From assembly GCF_002243645.1 (NCBI RefSeq), contig NZ_CP017704.1, positions 3,180,001-3,244,000 on the forward strand: a stretch of DNA of 64,000 nt. The letters are read 5' to 3'. The notes under the pieces were generated by a model, which did not search any database, had not been told where the DNA came from, and was given only the letters and a program-made list of their open reading frames with translations. The stretch comes from Peribacillus simplex NBRC 15720 = DSM 1321 (lineage in GTDB: Bacteria > Bacillota > Bacilli > Bacillales > DSM-1321). The stretch's first letter is position 1, and each line of letters begins with the position of its first letter. Below, piece by piece: positions 44,657 through 52,417 of the stretch. A program made the translations under genes and the position numbers.

Positions 44657-45190
44657 TTAAATAGTTTGATTATATTTTTCAGTCCAAGCTTGATATTGTT
44701 CCGGTTGCAAGATTTTCCTCAAATATATCGTGAGATGACCTTTGCCTAAATCTTTTTGACCTATCTCTTCAAATCCACTTTTTTCGTACATTTCTTTTAG
44801 CCATGGATGATTATCCGCGGTTCCGAGTGTAACCGCGGGGGCTCTCAGCTGCTTCTTCAAAATTTCTTCTTCGAGCCATGACAGAACCTTTTTCCCTATG
44901 CCTTGACGCTTGTATGCAGGGTTAGTAGCGAACCAGCCTATGTGCGGCAATACGAGCGGGCCAGGATTGGGGCCCCACGGTAACCGAATCGATACGGTGG
45001 AAATAAATGTCCCATTTTCCTCCAGAACATATACCTTATTTTCGGATATGTGCTTAATTGCTTCCTCTCTCGTGGCCGTTGCCGCAGAGAAGTGAATATC
45101 CAACTCTCTTATACTCGCATAAGCATCCAATGTTAAATGAAGGAATTTATCCACATCTTCTTCACGTACTTCACGAAATATTTGACTCAT
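44657..45190 (-). CDS. yxeL: YxeL-like GNAT N-acetyltransferase
   Basis: A ~177-aa GCN5-related acetyltransferase. The acetyl-CoA motif is RQGIGKKVLSWLEEE. IGWFATNPAYKRQGIGK precedes it and NHPWLKEMYEKSGFEEIG follows. In the B. subtilis pathway YxeL N-acetylates S-(2-succino)cysteine before the monooxygenase step. ATG 45190 lies six bases after AGGAGG; the GTG at 45208 is upstream of it and rejected. Confidence 0.85.
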   Translation of the reverse strand: MSQIFREVREEDVDKFLHLTLDAYASIRELDIHFSAATATREEAIKHISENKVYVLEENGTFISTVSIRLPWGPNPGPLVLPHIGWFATNPAYKRQGIGKKVLSWLEEEILKKQLRAPAVTLGTADNHPWLKEMYEKSGFEEIGQKDLGKGHLTIYLRKILQPEQYQAWTEKYNQTI

Positions 45191-45243
45191 CTTGCGCCTC
45201 CTATACACTAATTCTTCTTCGGTTGGGTGATTCTGTCCTTGAG

Positions 45244-46572
45244 TTAAAGCTTATGAGAATATTGGTTGACCGGTTTATCCAGGCCAAGATTCCCTCGTAA
45301 TGTGTTACTTTCATATTTCGTACGGAAAATTCCTTTTGATTGCAGTTCAGGGACAACAAGATCAACAAAATCCGTTAAAGAATCAGGCAAGAGGGCTGGC
45401 ATAATATTAAAGCCGTCAGCTGCATTTCCATTCACCCAATCTTCAATCTTATCCGCAATCTGCGTTGGTGTTCCAATTGCGATATGATGTCCACGTGATC
45501 CTGCAACCCACTGATATGTCTGACGTAACGTCAAATTTTCATTGGTCGCCCGTTTAACGATCAAATCATATTTACTTTGGATGCTATCTACATTATTTGG
45601 TAACGAAATATCAGCAAACGGTGTATCCAAAGGGATATTTGAAAAATCCACATTTCCAAAATACCTTCCCATAACAGCCAATCCTATTTCGGGAATGATC
45701 AGCTCCTGCAATGCCTCGTACTTTTCTTGGGCTTCCTTCTCAGTCTGTCCCACAATCGGGAACAAACCTGGCATAATACTCAAGCTGCTTTTCTCCCGAT
45801 TAAAAGTGGCCAAATGACCTTTTAACTCATGGTAAAATGAAACCGCGTCCTCCTTGTTCTCCTGGGCGGTAAAGACAATCTCTGCGTGCTTTGCTGCAAG
45901 CAATTGACCATCGCCAGAAGAACCTGCTTGTACAATGACCGGATGCCCCTGAGGTGAGCGAGAAATATTTAATGGTCCTTTTACAGAGAAAAACTCACCT
46001 TGATGATTGATTTCATGAAACTTGCTTTCATCAATGAATTGGCCTGTTTCTTTATCGATAACCAACGTATCGTCTTCCCATGAGTCCCATAATTTCTTGG
46101 TAACTTCAACAAATTCAGTCGCCCTTTTATAACGGAGACTATGTTCTAAATGTTCAGATTTATTGAAGTTTACTGCAGTGGAGGCAAGGGACGTTGTGAC
46201 TACGTTCCATCCAGCACGGCCGGAGGTAATATGGTCTAAAGAAGCAAATTTTCTAGCAACATTAAAGGGTTCTTCGTAGGTGGTGGAGGCCGTTGAAACC
46301 AAACCAATATTGGAAGTCGCCGAGGCTAGATAAGATAACAAAGTCAATGGCTCGAATCGAGTCAGAATATTAGGATGCGAGTCCTTTGCAACTGACAAAC
46401 TATCTGCCAAGAATAATAAATCAAATAAACCTTTTTCGGCAGTCTGCGCCAACCCCTTAAAATAATCGATGTCCATATTTGCTTTCGGATTGGCGTTAGG
46501 ATGTCTCCAAGAAGCAACGTGATGTCCTGTTCCGGCCAAAAATACACCCAGTTTTACTGTTTTCTTTTTCAT
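45244..46572 (-). CDS. yxeK: YxeK-like flavin-dependent monooxygenase (NtaA/SnaA/DszA family)
   Basis: A 442-aa bacterial-luciferase-like monooxygenase using reduced flavin: FLAGTGHHVASWRHP at the start, LLFLADSLS, TSGRAGWNVVTT and VQAGSSGDGQLLAAKHAEIVFTAQ. YxeK of B. subtilis oxidises N-acetyl-S-(2-succino)cysteine so that it falls apart to N-acetylcysteine and oxaloacetate. First gene of the minus-strand operon, divergent from yxeP. ATG 46572 has AAGGAG upstream. Confidence 0.9.
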   Translation of the reverse strand: MKKKTVKLGVFLAGTGHHVASWRHPNANPKANMDIDYFKGLAQTAEKGLFDLLFLADSLSVAKDSHPNILTRFEPLTLLSYLASATSNIGLVSTASTTYEEPFNVARKFASLDHITSGRAGWNVVTTSLASTAVNFNKSEHLEHSLRYKRATEFVEVTKKLWDSWEDDTLVIDKETGQFIDESKFHEINHQGEFFSVKGPLNISRSPQGHPVIVQAGSSGDGQLLAAKHAEIVFTAQENKEDAVSFYHELKGHLATFNREKSSLSIMPGLFPIVGQTEKEAQEKYEALQELIIPEIGLAVMGRYFGNVDFSNIPLDTPFADISLPNNVDSIQSKYDLIVKRATNENLTLRQTYQWVAGSRGHHIAIGTPTQIADKIEDWVNGNAADGFNIMPALLPDSLTDFVDLVVPELQSKGIFRTKYESNTLRGNLGLDKPVNQYSHKL

Positions 46573-46665
46573 ATGTCAAATGCTCCTTTGTGTCTTCACT
46601 TTTAAACGCAGGGGATGTATAATAGTATATCCTTACTGGTTTACTATGAATTAATGTTAAAATAA

Positions 46666-46692
46666 AACCCGCTTCCAGTTTAGAAGAGGGTT
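46666..46692 (-). promoter_or_regulatory. Terminator-like hairpin in the yxeK leader
   Basis: On the minus strand AACCCTCTTC / GAAGCGGGTT (one mismatch) is followed by TTATTTT, about 100 bases before yxeK. It has the look of a leader terminator. I see no known riboswitch or T-box core around it. Confidence 0.5.
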
Positions 46693-46727
46693 CCTTCCGA
46701 CCAATGTGTATGTATGTCTTTACTTAT

Positions 46728-46784
46728 TTTCTACTATAGAAATTTAATCCTTTTTTGTATTGATACGTTACTATAATATAGTAA
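46728..46784. promoter_or_regulatory. Two palindromes in the yxeK-yxeP divergent region
   Basis: TTACTATAATATAGTAA (46768-46784; arms of eight, one central base) and TTTCTACTATAGAAA (46728-46742; arms of six). Both contain CTATA/TATAG and lie between the divergent genes, where a shared regulator would bind. In B. subtilis the yxe genes are, from memory, in the CymR regulon, but these sites do not resemble the CymR motif I know. Confidence 0.5.
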
Positions 46785-47012
46785 ATTACTTCACATGGTA
46801 GCATCTTGTATAATAAATTGTCAATGCTGAATATTCGAAATAAACACTTTTCATTTCAGGGAATTCATAGTTATGATGCTTGCGATGCGACTTAAATTAG
46901 AACTCATGCTTTACACGTTTATCAAATAGCTTATTTGATAGCTGTTTCATTTGATATTGCTTGGATAGCTTTCGTTCTTTAATATTCGGATTTTTAAGGA
47001 GATGGACAACCG

Positions 47013-48161
47013 GTGACTAAAAGCAATGTAGAATTGGAAAATTATCTATTGGAATTCAGACGTGATCTTCATATGACACCTGAATTATCAAATCAAGAAT
47101 TTGAAACGACTAAAAAAATTAAAGAAGCGCTTCAATCTCAAAATATTAAGATCCTTGATTTTTCATTAAAAACTGGTGTCGTAGCTGAGATAAAAGGCAG
47201 CAAGCCGGGACCTACGATAGCACTTCGCTCCGATATTGATGCTTTACCAATTTTGGAGCAATCTGAGGTGGATTTTCCTTCAACGCATGTCGGCGTGATG
47301 CATGCATGTGGTCATGATTTTCACACTTCTGTCATTTTGGGGACTGCTTTTTTATTGAAAAAAGAAGAAAGAGATCTGTCCGGAACGATTCGGTTGATAT
47401 TTCAACCTGCGGAGGAAACGGGACATGGTGCAAGTGCTTTAATGGAAACCGGTGTGTTGGATGATGTGGATGTGATTTTTGGTCTTCATAATGATCCGAC
47501 ATTGAAAGTTGGGGAGCTAGGGACAAAACATGGAGCACTGACAGCGGGAGTCGATCGCTTTGAAGTGCATGTTAAAGCAACTGGCTCACATGCGGCCAAA
47601 CCGGAAGAGGGAAATGATCCGATTATCATAACAGGACATATTATCTCAACGTTGCAAACCATCATCAGCCGAAATGTGGCGCCAAAAGAGTCCGCGGTTT
47701 TGAGCATCACTCAAATTCATAGTGGCTCAACATGGAATGTTATCCCAGATAGTGCATATTTGGAAGGAACCGTCCGCACCTTCAGTAAAACTCAACGAGA
47801 GTTCATTCAGAAACGTATGAAACAAGTCCTGCACGGTATAAGCGAAACATTCAATGCAAATGTTGAATTATCATGGCATCCAGGCCCCCCATCAGTTGAT
47901 AATACTCCTGAATGGGCAGATTTGGCGCTTCAGGTTGGAGACACAGCAGGTTACACGACAAAAACGTTAGAAGCTAGCTCCATAGGGGAAGACTTCGCTT
48001 TTTACCAAGAAAAAATACCAGGTGCTTTCGTGATGATAGGTTCAGGCGGTCCGTATGACCTGCATCACCCTAAGTTTATAGTAGATGAAACGGCACTTTT
48101 TCCAGCGGCTTCTTATTTCCGCTTATTGGCTTTAGAAGCGTTAAAAAAAATCCCTAAATGA
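47013..48161 (+). CDS. yxeP: YxeP-like N-acyl-cysteine deacetylase (M20D amidohydrolase)
   Basis: A 382-aa M20 family amidohydrolase: HMTPELSNQE, metal-binding HACGHDFHTSV and PAEETGHGA, a dimerisation domain (ATGSHAAKPEEGNDPI) and DLHHPKF near the end. YxeP removes the acetyl group from N-acetylcysteine at the end of S-(2-succino)cysteine salvage. Unlike B. subtilis, where it lies inside the operon, it is divergent here. GTG 47013 has AAGGAGATGG upstream. Confidence 0.9.
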   Translation: MTKSNVELENYLLEFRRDLHMTPELSNQEFETTKKIKEALQSQNIKILDFSLKTGVVAEIKGSKPGPTIALRSDIDALPILEQSEVDFPSTHVGVMHACGHDFHTSVILGTAFLLKKEERDLSGTIRLIFQPAEETGHGASALMETGVLDDVDVIFGLHNDPTLKVGELGTKHGALTAGVDRFEVHVKATGSHAAKPEEGNDPIIITGHIISTLQTIISRNVAPKESAVLSITQIHSGSTWNVIPDSAYLEGTVRTFSKTQREFIQKRMKQVLHGISETFNANVELSWHPGPPSVDNTPEWADLALQVGDTAGYTTKTLEASSIGEDFAFYQEKIPGAFVMIGSGGPYDLHHPKFIVDETALFPAASYFRLLALEALKKIPK

Positions 48162-48185
48162 AATATTAGAAGAGGAGAAGGGCCG

Positions 48186-48499
48186 ATCATTTACGAGGAA
48201 AATAGGCATCATGTTGGTGCTGCATTAAAAACGAAGTCAGGAAAAATCGTTGCTGCCGTACATATTGAAGCATATATTGGCGGATAACCGTATGTGCAGA
48301 AGCCATTGCAATTGGGAAGGTGACATCGGACGGCGAAAAGGGATTTGAGACAATCGTGGCGGTTAAGCATCCCTATTCCGATAATGAAGACAGTGCTTTA
48401 AAAGTGGTTAGCCTGTGTGGAATGTGTCGGGAATTAATCTCGGATTATGCAAAAGACTGCTTTGTCATACTGACTGTTTATGGGGAAGGGTCAAGGTGA
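48186..48499 (+). pseudogene. Broken cytidine/blasticidin-S-deaminase-like gene
   Basis: The first frame (48186-48284) gives HHVGAALKTKSGKIVAAVHIEAYIG and stops at TAA 48285. After a frameshift a second frame (48290-48499) gives VCAEAIAIGK, then LCGMCRELISDY. The zinc motif pair CAE and CxxC and the order of blocks are those of the CDA fold, closest to blasticidin-S deaminase from memory. The first helix and any start codon are missing. So both the 5' end and the reading frame are lost. Confidence 0.8.
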
Positions 48500-48570
48500 A
48501 AATCGGTGAATGACTTCCGTATAAATACACGAGGTATTCACGATGATAATTCAATAATGCAACGGAAAAC

Positions 48571-48600
48571 AACACGCTTAGGAGAATTACTAAGCGTGTT
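48571..48600 (-). terminator. Intrinsic terminator of the MEDS-domain gene
   Basis: Stem AACACGCTTAG / CTAAGCGTGTT followed by GTTTT on the minus strand. Confidence 0.85.
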
Positions 48601-48605
48601 GTTTA

Positions 48606-49175
48606 TTATTTCAAACTAGATGGCAAGTATTGTTCAGAGATGATGACATCATCGTCTTTTAGAACATAAGGATGTGTTTCCAACAATATGGTTTTGAGGT
48701 AGTCTGGCATCCTCTCACCTTTGTAAGCACAAATTAATGGAAACGACAGCTGATTTACAGCTTCATCTACTGTTCTCTCAAAATCCTCTATGATATGCAG
48801 CGGCTCTTCCATGGTTGCCCATTCCACATGTGCCCATGATCGGAAAGAGATTTTATTATCCACATAGGGTTGTACCGTTTTATTAAAGTACTCTTCGATT
48901 GCAGGAGGATGATAACTGCCGCTTGAGCAATAGAAATCGAAGTTGTTCACAAAGTGAATGAACTCCATTTGATCTTTCGTTAACCGAGTGCTCAGTTCTT
49001 TATGAATAATGGGGTAAATACGGTCATTTTCAATAAGAATAATATAATCTCCTGCCGCGATGCCGTCTTGGATAAAATTCAAAACTTGTATAATGTAATT
49101 TTCCATTTCATTATAGGAATACAGCACATGAACGCTCTTTTGGTCTTTGAACAACTGATTCATTTTGCTTTTCAA
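48606..49175 (-). CDS. MEDS-domain sensory protein
   Basis: A ~189-aa protein with a MEDS (DcmR-like sensory) domain: HVLYSYNEMENYIIQVLNFIQDG, YIILIENDRIYP and SFRSWAHVEW. Members are stand-alone or fused to kinases and regulators and are thought to sense small ligands. I choose TTG 49175 after AAGGAA, since the longer frame to 49235 would cover the promoter. It is monocistronic. Confidence 0.8.
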   Translation of the reverse strand: MKSKMNQLFKDQKSVHVLYSYNEMENYIIQVLNFIQDGIAAGDYIILIENDRIYPIIHKELSTRLTKDQMEFIHFVNNFDFYCSSGSYHPPAIEEYFNKTVQPYVDNKISFRSWAHVEWATMEEPLHIIEDFERTVDEAVNQLSFPLICAYKGERMPDYLKTILLETHPYVLKDDDVIISEQYLPSSLK

Positions 49176-49206
49176 TATATCATTCCTTCTTTCATGTATC
49201 TCTTTA

Positions 49207-49235
49207 ATTATACTTGAATTCTTTAAGCAGGACAA
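49207..49235 (-). promoter_or_regulatory. Sigma-A promoter of the MEDS-domain gene
   Basis: On the minus strand -35 TTGTCC (49230-49235), 17-base spacer, -10 TATAAT (49207-49212). This places transcription start downstream of the longest-frame start codon and so decides the start. Confidence 0.75.
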
Positions 49236-49361
49236 AATGAGAATTTTTTTAGCGGGAGAAGGGAGAAGGAATATATCTAAACTGCCGGGTTCTTAAGCAT
49301 GTTCTTTGACGGCATTCACAACAGATCAATCACGTGCTCAGGAGATGTTTGAACACGCCTA

Positions 49362-49395
49362 AAAAGCAATCCTTCGCCATTGAAGGATTGCTTTT
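49362..49395 (-). terminator. Intrinsic terminator of the FusB-like gene
   Basis: Stem AAAAGCAATCCTTC / GAAGGATTGCTTTT with a six-base loop. Confidence 0.88.
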
Positions 49396-49400
49396 CCGTA

Positions 49401-50036
49401 TTATTTCAGCCGCTCGATTAGGTCGGTCATTTTATCCAAAGTGGTTATGTTCTGGTTGCATTTCATACTGTCCAGACAAATATAATTCCCTTTTTTAATG
49501 AATGTCCCTTGGACGGTTCCTTTTGTTTCAGACATGAACATCCCTGTTTCTTCAAATCGGCTGCATATGGCACAGATCCCTTTTTTGTTTGAAGGTTTAA
49601 TGGTTCCATGCAATCCGGTGAGTTTATTATGATGGGGTGCAATGATGAATTTCTTTCCGGATCCGACATCATCCCATCCCAAATATGAAATCTCTCTCAA
49701 ATCGATGTTCTCCAACAAAGGGGTTTTTAATTTCTTTGCTTTAGGAAACAATTTTTTTATCGTTTTTTCGGTTACTTCTTTAAATGGGATCACAAATGGT
49801 TTTACCTGTAAGAGAAAGGCTTCGGCTTGTGCGGGATCTTTTATGGTATCCACTGGATCCAGCAATTGTTTTTGCTCTTCGCTCAAGTCACTGAATAAGC
49901 TTAGTGCTCTTTCTTTGGCGACTGTTTTCAGGGTGTTGATCACATCCTTATCGTTGGCAGTCGCGTGTCCATTTATGAGAATCTGTGTTTGAGATTTTAT
50001 GAAGTTATACTGCTCGCTCCTGATAAAAGGTTCCAT
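49401..50036 (-). CDS. FusB/FusC-like elongation factor G-binding protein
   Basis: A ~211-aa protein. The helical N-terminal domain (PFIRSEQYNFIKSQTQILINGHA) is followed by a treble-clef zinc-binding C-terminal domain (CAICSRFEETGMF, CLDSMKCNQNI). This is the architecture of FusB-type proteins that bind EF-G and, in staphylococci, rescue it from fusidic acid. Chromosomal Bacillus homologues are common and their resistance role is not shown. ATG 50036 lies after AGGAGTG. Confidence 0.85.
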   Translation of the reverse strand: MEPFIRSEQYNFIKSQTQILINGHATANDKDVINTLKTVAKERALSLFSDLSEEQKQLLDPVDTIKDPAQAEAFLLQVKPFVIPFKEVTEKTIKKLFPKAKKLKTPLLENIDLREISYLGWDDVGSGKKFIIAPHHNKLTGLHGTIKPSNKKGICAICSRFEETGMFMSETKGTVQGTFIKKGNYICLDSMKCNQNITTLDKMTDLIERLK

Positions 50037-50160
50037 TTTCTTCACTCCTGTTTCTGTTGCTCGATACTTGTCACATGATACCGTTTCTATTTACCTTACA
50101 GAAATCGCATCTGCTTTAAAAGGGGGAAAACGACTAAGAAACATACTGGGCATACGAATA

Positions 50161-50182
50161 GCACTGATATCATTATCAGTGC
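50161..50182 (-). terminator. Hairpin after the CD3324-like gene
   Basis: Stem GCACTGATA / TATCAGTGC with a four-base loop just past the stop. The minus strand continues ATTCGTATG, so the T-run is poor; activity is uncertain. Confidence 0.6.
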
Positions 50183-50195
50183 TACTGATGCAAAT

Positions 50196-50459
50196 CTATT
50201 TAGAATAAACGATTTTCTTGATGGTTTCCACGGAGAGAAAATGTTCCTCGGCTAATTGATGGATGGTATGCCCGTCTTTGAATGCATATTTTATAGAGGC
50301 ATTCCGGTCATCAATCAATTCCCTTGATCCCGAACGGGTTCCCCATTTGTGATGGTCCTTTTCAGGTTTAGGGATATATATGGTTTCACCTTGCACATAC
50401 TTTTGAATTTCAACGATCAGCTTTTCAGGCAAAACGGCCGTCGCTTTTACATATTTCAT
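50196..50459 (-). CDS. CD3324-family small HTH-like protein
   Basis: An 87-aa protein with the CD3324-type layout: KATAVLPEKLIVEIQKYVQGETIYIPKP, WGTRSGSRELIDDRNASI, and a C-terminal helix-turn-helix-like segment GHTIHQLAEEHFLSVETIKKIVY. It probably binds DNA, with no known target. ATG 50459 follows AAGGGG. Confidence 0.8.
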   Translation of the reverse strand: MKYVKATAVLPEKLIVEIQKYVQGETIYIPKPEKDHHKWGTRSGSRELIDDRNASIKYAFKDGHTIHQLAEEHFLSVETIKKIVYSK

Positions 50460-50541
50460 TTCTGCCAGCCCCTTATTCTTTATTAAGAATGAAATAAGGT
50501 GCAAAGCCGAATATTAGAAATGATAAGGCGGGCGATTAAGT

Positions 50542-50634
50542 TTAGCTTAATTCAACCCCATGCAAAGTATCGCCTCCAATACTAGGCTTTGCATGAGACG
50601 CTGCAGAAGGTGGCATTAACATTCTTATTGCCAT
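50542..50634 (-). CDS. 30-aa peptide gene of unknown function
   Basis: ATG 50634 is preceded by GGGGAGGTG, an excellent ribosome-binding site, and by a near-consensus promoter (50680-50708). The peptide begins MAIRMLMPPSAAS, continues HAKPSIGGDTLHG and ends VELS. It is not hydrophobic enough for a signal peptide and has no cysteine. Inside the coding sequence CATGCAAAG (50559-50567) and CTTTGCATG (50587-50595) form a perfect nine-base inverted repeat. I do not recognise it. The promoter and ribosome-binding site make a real, expressed mini-gene likely; it could instead be an RNA regulator or a peptide precursor. Confidence 0.65.
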   Translation of the reverse strand: MAIRMLMPPSAASHAKPSIGGDTLHGVELS

Positions 50635-50660
50635 CTTTACACCTCCCCTTTGTGTTTCTG

Positions 50661-50708
50661 AAGAACACGTATTGTTCTTATTATAAAATATATAAGGGTG
50701 GTTGCCAA
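50661..50708 (-). promoter_or_regulatory. Near-consensus promoter and start-site palindrome of the 30-aa gene
   Basis: On the minus strand -35 TTGGCA (50703-50708), 17-base spacer, -10 TATAAT (50680-50685). Directly after the -10, AAGAACA (50661-50667) and TGTTCTT (50673-50679) form an inverted repeat that covers the expected transcription start, where a repressor could bind. Confidence 0.75.
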
Positions 50709-50819
50709 ACTTTTTCCAATGTTAAAGCTGAATCGACGGGCTGATTGTTTGATAATGTTCTGACTCCATGAAATAATTTGATTGGAAAACCAAACTAACC
50801 ATTATGGGAGCTGACCTTT

Positions 50820-51464
50820 ATGAAAGTATTCGTAGTTGGGGCAAATGGGCAGATCGGTAAACATCTTGTGGATTTATTAAAAGATAGCCCGGAACATAGT
50901 GTACGGGCAATGGTTCGTAAAGAAGAACAAAGTAAGCATTTAGAGAAAAATGGAATTGAATCTGCGGTCGTCAGTTTAACTGGATCAGTGGATGAGATTG
51001 CGAATGCGGCAAAAGGCTGTGATGCCATCGTGTTTACAGCAGGATCCGGTGGAAGCACCGGTGCTGATCAAACGCTGTTGATTGATCTGGATGGTGCTGT
51101 TAAAACGATTGAAGCGGCAGAAAACTTGGGAATCAACCGATTCATCATGGTGAGTGCATTTCAGGCCAATAATCGCGAAAACTGGAATGAAGCCATCAAA
51201 CCGTATTATGTGGCCAAGCACTATGCGGATAGGGCATTGTTACAAAGCGATTTAAATTATACCATCATTCGGCCAGGGGGTCTGGTGAATGAACCGGGAA
51301 CGGGCAAAGTGACCGCCGCCGAAGAATTGGAAAGAGGTTCGATTGCCCGTGAAGATGTGGCTCGAACTATTCTTGCTTCTTTAACTGAAGAAAATACCTA
51401 CAAGCGTTCATTTGATTTAATCTCTGGTGATACTGCAATCGCGGAAGCATTAAGGGAAATATAA
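50820..51464 (+). CDS. yhfK: YhfK-like NAD(P)-binding SDR-type oxidoreductase
   Basis: A 214-aa atypical short-chain dehydrogenase of the NAD(P)-binding domain 10 type. GANGQIGKHL is at residues 8-17, then FTAGSGGSTGADQT, MVSAFQA and YYVAKHYAD (the active-site-like Y..K), and TIIRPGGL. It is very similar to B. subtilis YhfK, whose substrate is unknown. ATG 50820 follows GGGAG. Confidence 0.88.
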   Translation: MKVFVVGANGQIGKHLVDLLKDSPEHSVRAMVRKEEQSKHLEKNGIESAVVSLTGSVDEIANAAKGCDAIVFTAGSGGSTGADQTLLIDLDGAVKTIEAAENLGINRFIMVSAFQANNRENWNEAIKPYYVAKHYADRALLQSDLNYTIIRPGGLVNEPGTGKVTAAEELERGSIAREDVARTILASLTEENTYKRSFDLISGDTAIAEALREI

Positions 51465-51475
51465 CGAAAAAAAGG

Positions 51476-51510
51476 AGGCAGAGCCACTCAGGGGGAGTGA
51501 GCTCTGCCTT
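51476..51510. terminator. Bidirectional terminator between yhfK and maa
   Basis: Stem GGCAGAGC / GCTCTGCC extended by CACTC / GAGTG with one bulged A. There is a T-run on the minus strand and ATTTAATT on the plus strand. Confidence 0.85.
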
Positions 51511-52075
51511 ATTTAATTCCTTCAATATGCTTGATGACCTTCGCTGGGTTTCCGCCGACAACTACGCCTTCAGGAACATCCTTTGTTACGACGGCCCCTG
51601 AAGCGACGACGGAATGATTCCCTATTGTTACGCCAGGATTGATGATGGCCCCTCCGCCAATCCATACATGATCCCCTATCGTAACCGGTTTTCCGTATTC
51701 CACTCCAGAACTGCGTTCAAAGGGATCCAGCGGATGTGTGGCTGTATAGATATGCACTCCGGGAGCCAACATGCAGTCCCTGCCAATTTTCACTTCACAA
51801 ACATCCAAAATGACACAATCGAAATTAGCATAAAAGTTTTCCCCGACAGAAATGTTGTATCCATAGTCACAACGGAAAGTGGGTTCAATATATACATTTA
51901 GCCCAGTGGAACCTAAAAGCTGTTTCAGCAGTGCAGTTCGTTCGTCCCCTTCACTTTCAGTTGTCTGATTGTATAACCGGGTCAACTTTCTGGCATTTTC
52001 CCTATCTTTTATTAATTCCGGATCAGCGGCGATGTAAAGTTCCCCGCTCACCATCTTTTCTTTTTCAGTATTCAT
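51509..52075 (-). CDS. maa: Maltose O-acetyltransferase-like enzyme
   Basis: A 188-aa left-handed beta-helix acetyltransferase of the Maa/NodL/LacA group: [14 protein letters not shown] at the N-terminus, the catalytic His region YTATHPLDP, and hexapeptide repeats ending [32 protein letters not shown]. It transfers acetyl from acetyl-CoA to sugars. ATG 52075 follows AGGAGG. Confidence 0.9.
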   Translation of the reverse strand: MNTEKEKMVSGELYIAADPELIKDRENARKLTRLYNQTTESEGDERTALLKQLLGSTGLNVYIEPTFRCDYGYNISVGENFYANFDCVILDVCEVKIGRDCMLAPGVHIYTATHPLDPFERSSGVEYGKPVTIGDHVWIGGGAIINPGVTIGNHSVVASGAVVTKDVPEGVVVGGNPAKVIKHIEGIK

Positions 52076-52417
52076 GTTTACCTCCTATTTTCTTGTTTTT
52101 ATATAGTTTGGATAAATATTAAAATATTTTTCCCGCAAAATAAATTGCAGTACTTTTTACTCAACTTTTCTATCCCTCTCTCAGTTTTTTGGGAAATAGT
52201 AAGAAAAGAAAGATTTTTCCGAATAATTAATGAAATAGCTTTGACAAACATTCCGCCTGATTTTATAGTAAGGAGTGTTATAGATGATTCATAGTTTCAT
52301 GAAGGTACATTTTAACAGATAGATAGAACAGTTTGAAGGTTCATGTCACTTTTTTACTGGAAATTGATGGACAACTCTTTTCTTCGTTAAGATAATCAAA
52401 ACAATGGAGGGCTCTAT
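52076..52417 (+). promoter_or_regulatory. brnQ upstream region with a sigma-A promoter
   Basis: TTGACA (52241-52246), a 17-base spacer and TATAGT (52264-52269) form a good promoter about 150 bases before brnQ. The remainder is AT-rich and the transcript would have a long leader. I see no T-box or riboswitch core in it. Confidence 0.7.

Noticed and set aside
52284..52322. 12-codon frame that could be a leader peptide before brnQ, with AAGGAG upstream
   Set aside because: The AAGGAG lies at or before the predicted transcription start of the TTGACA/TATAGT promoter, so it would not be in the mRNA. The peptide has no run of branched-chain codons and no attenuator follows.
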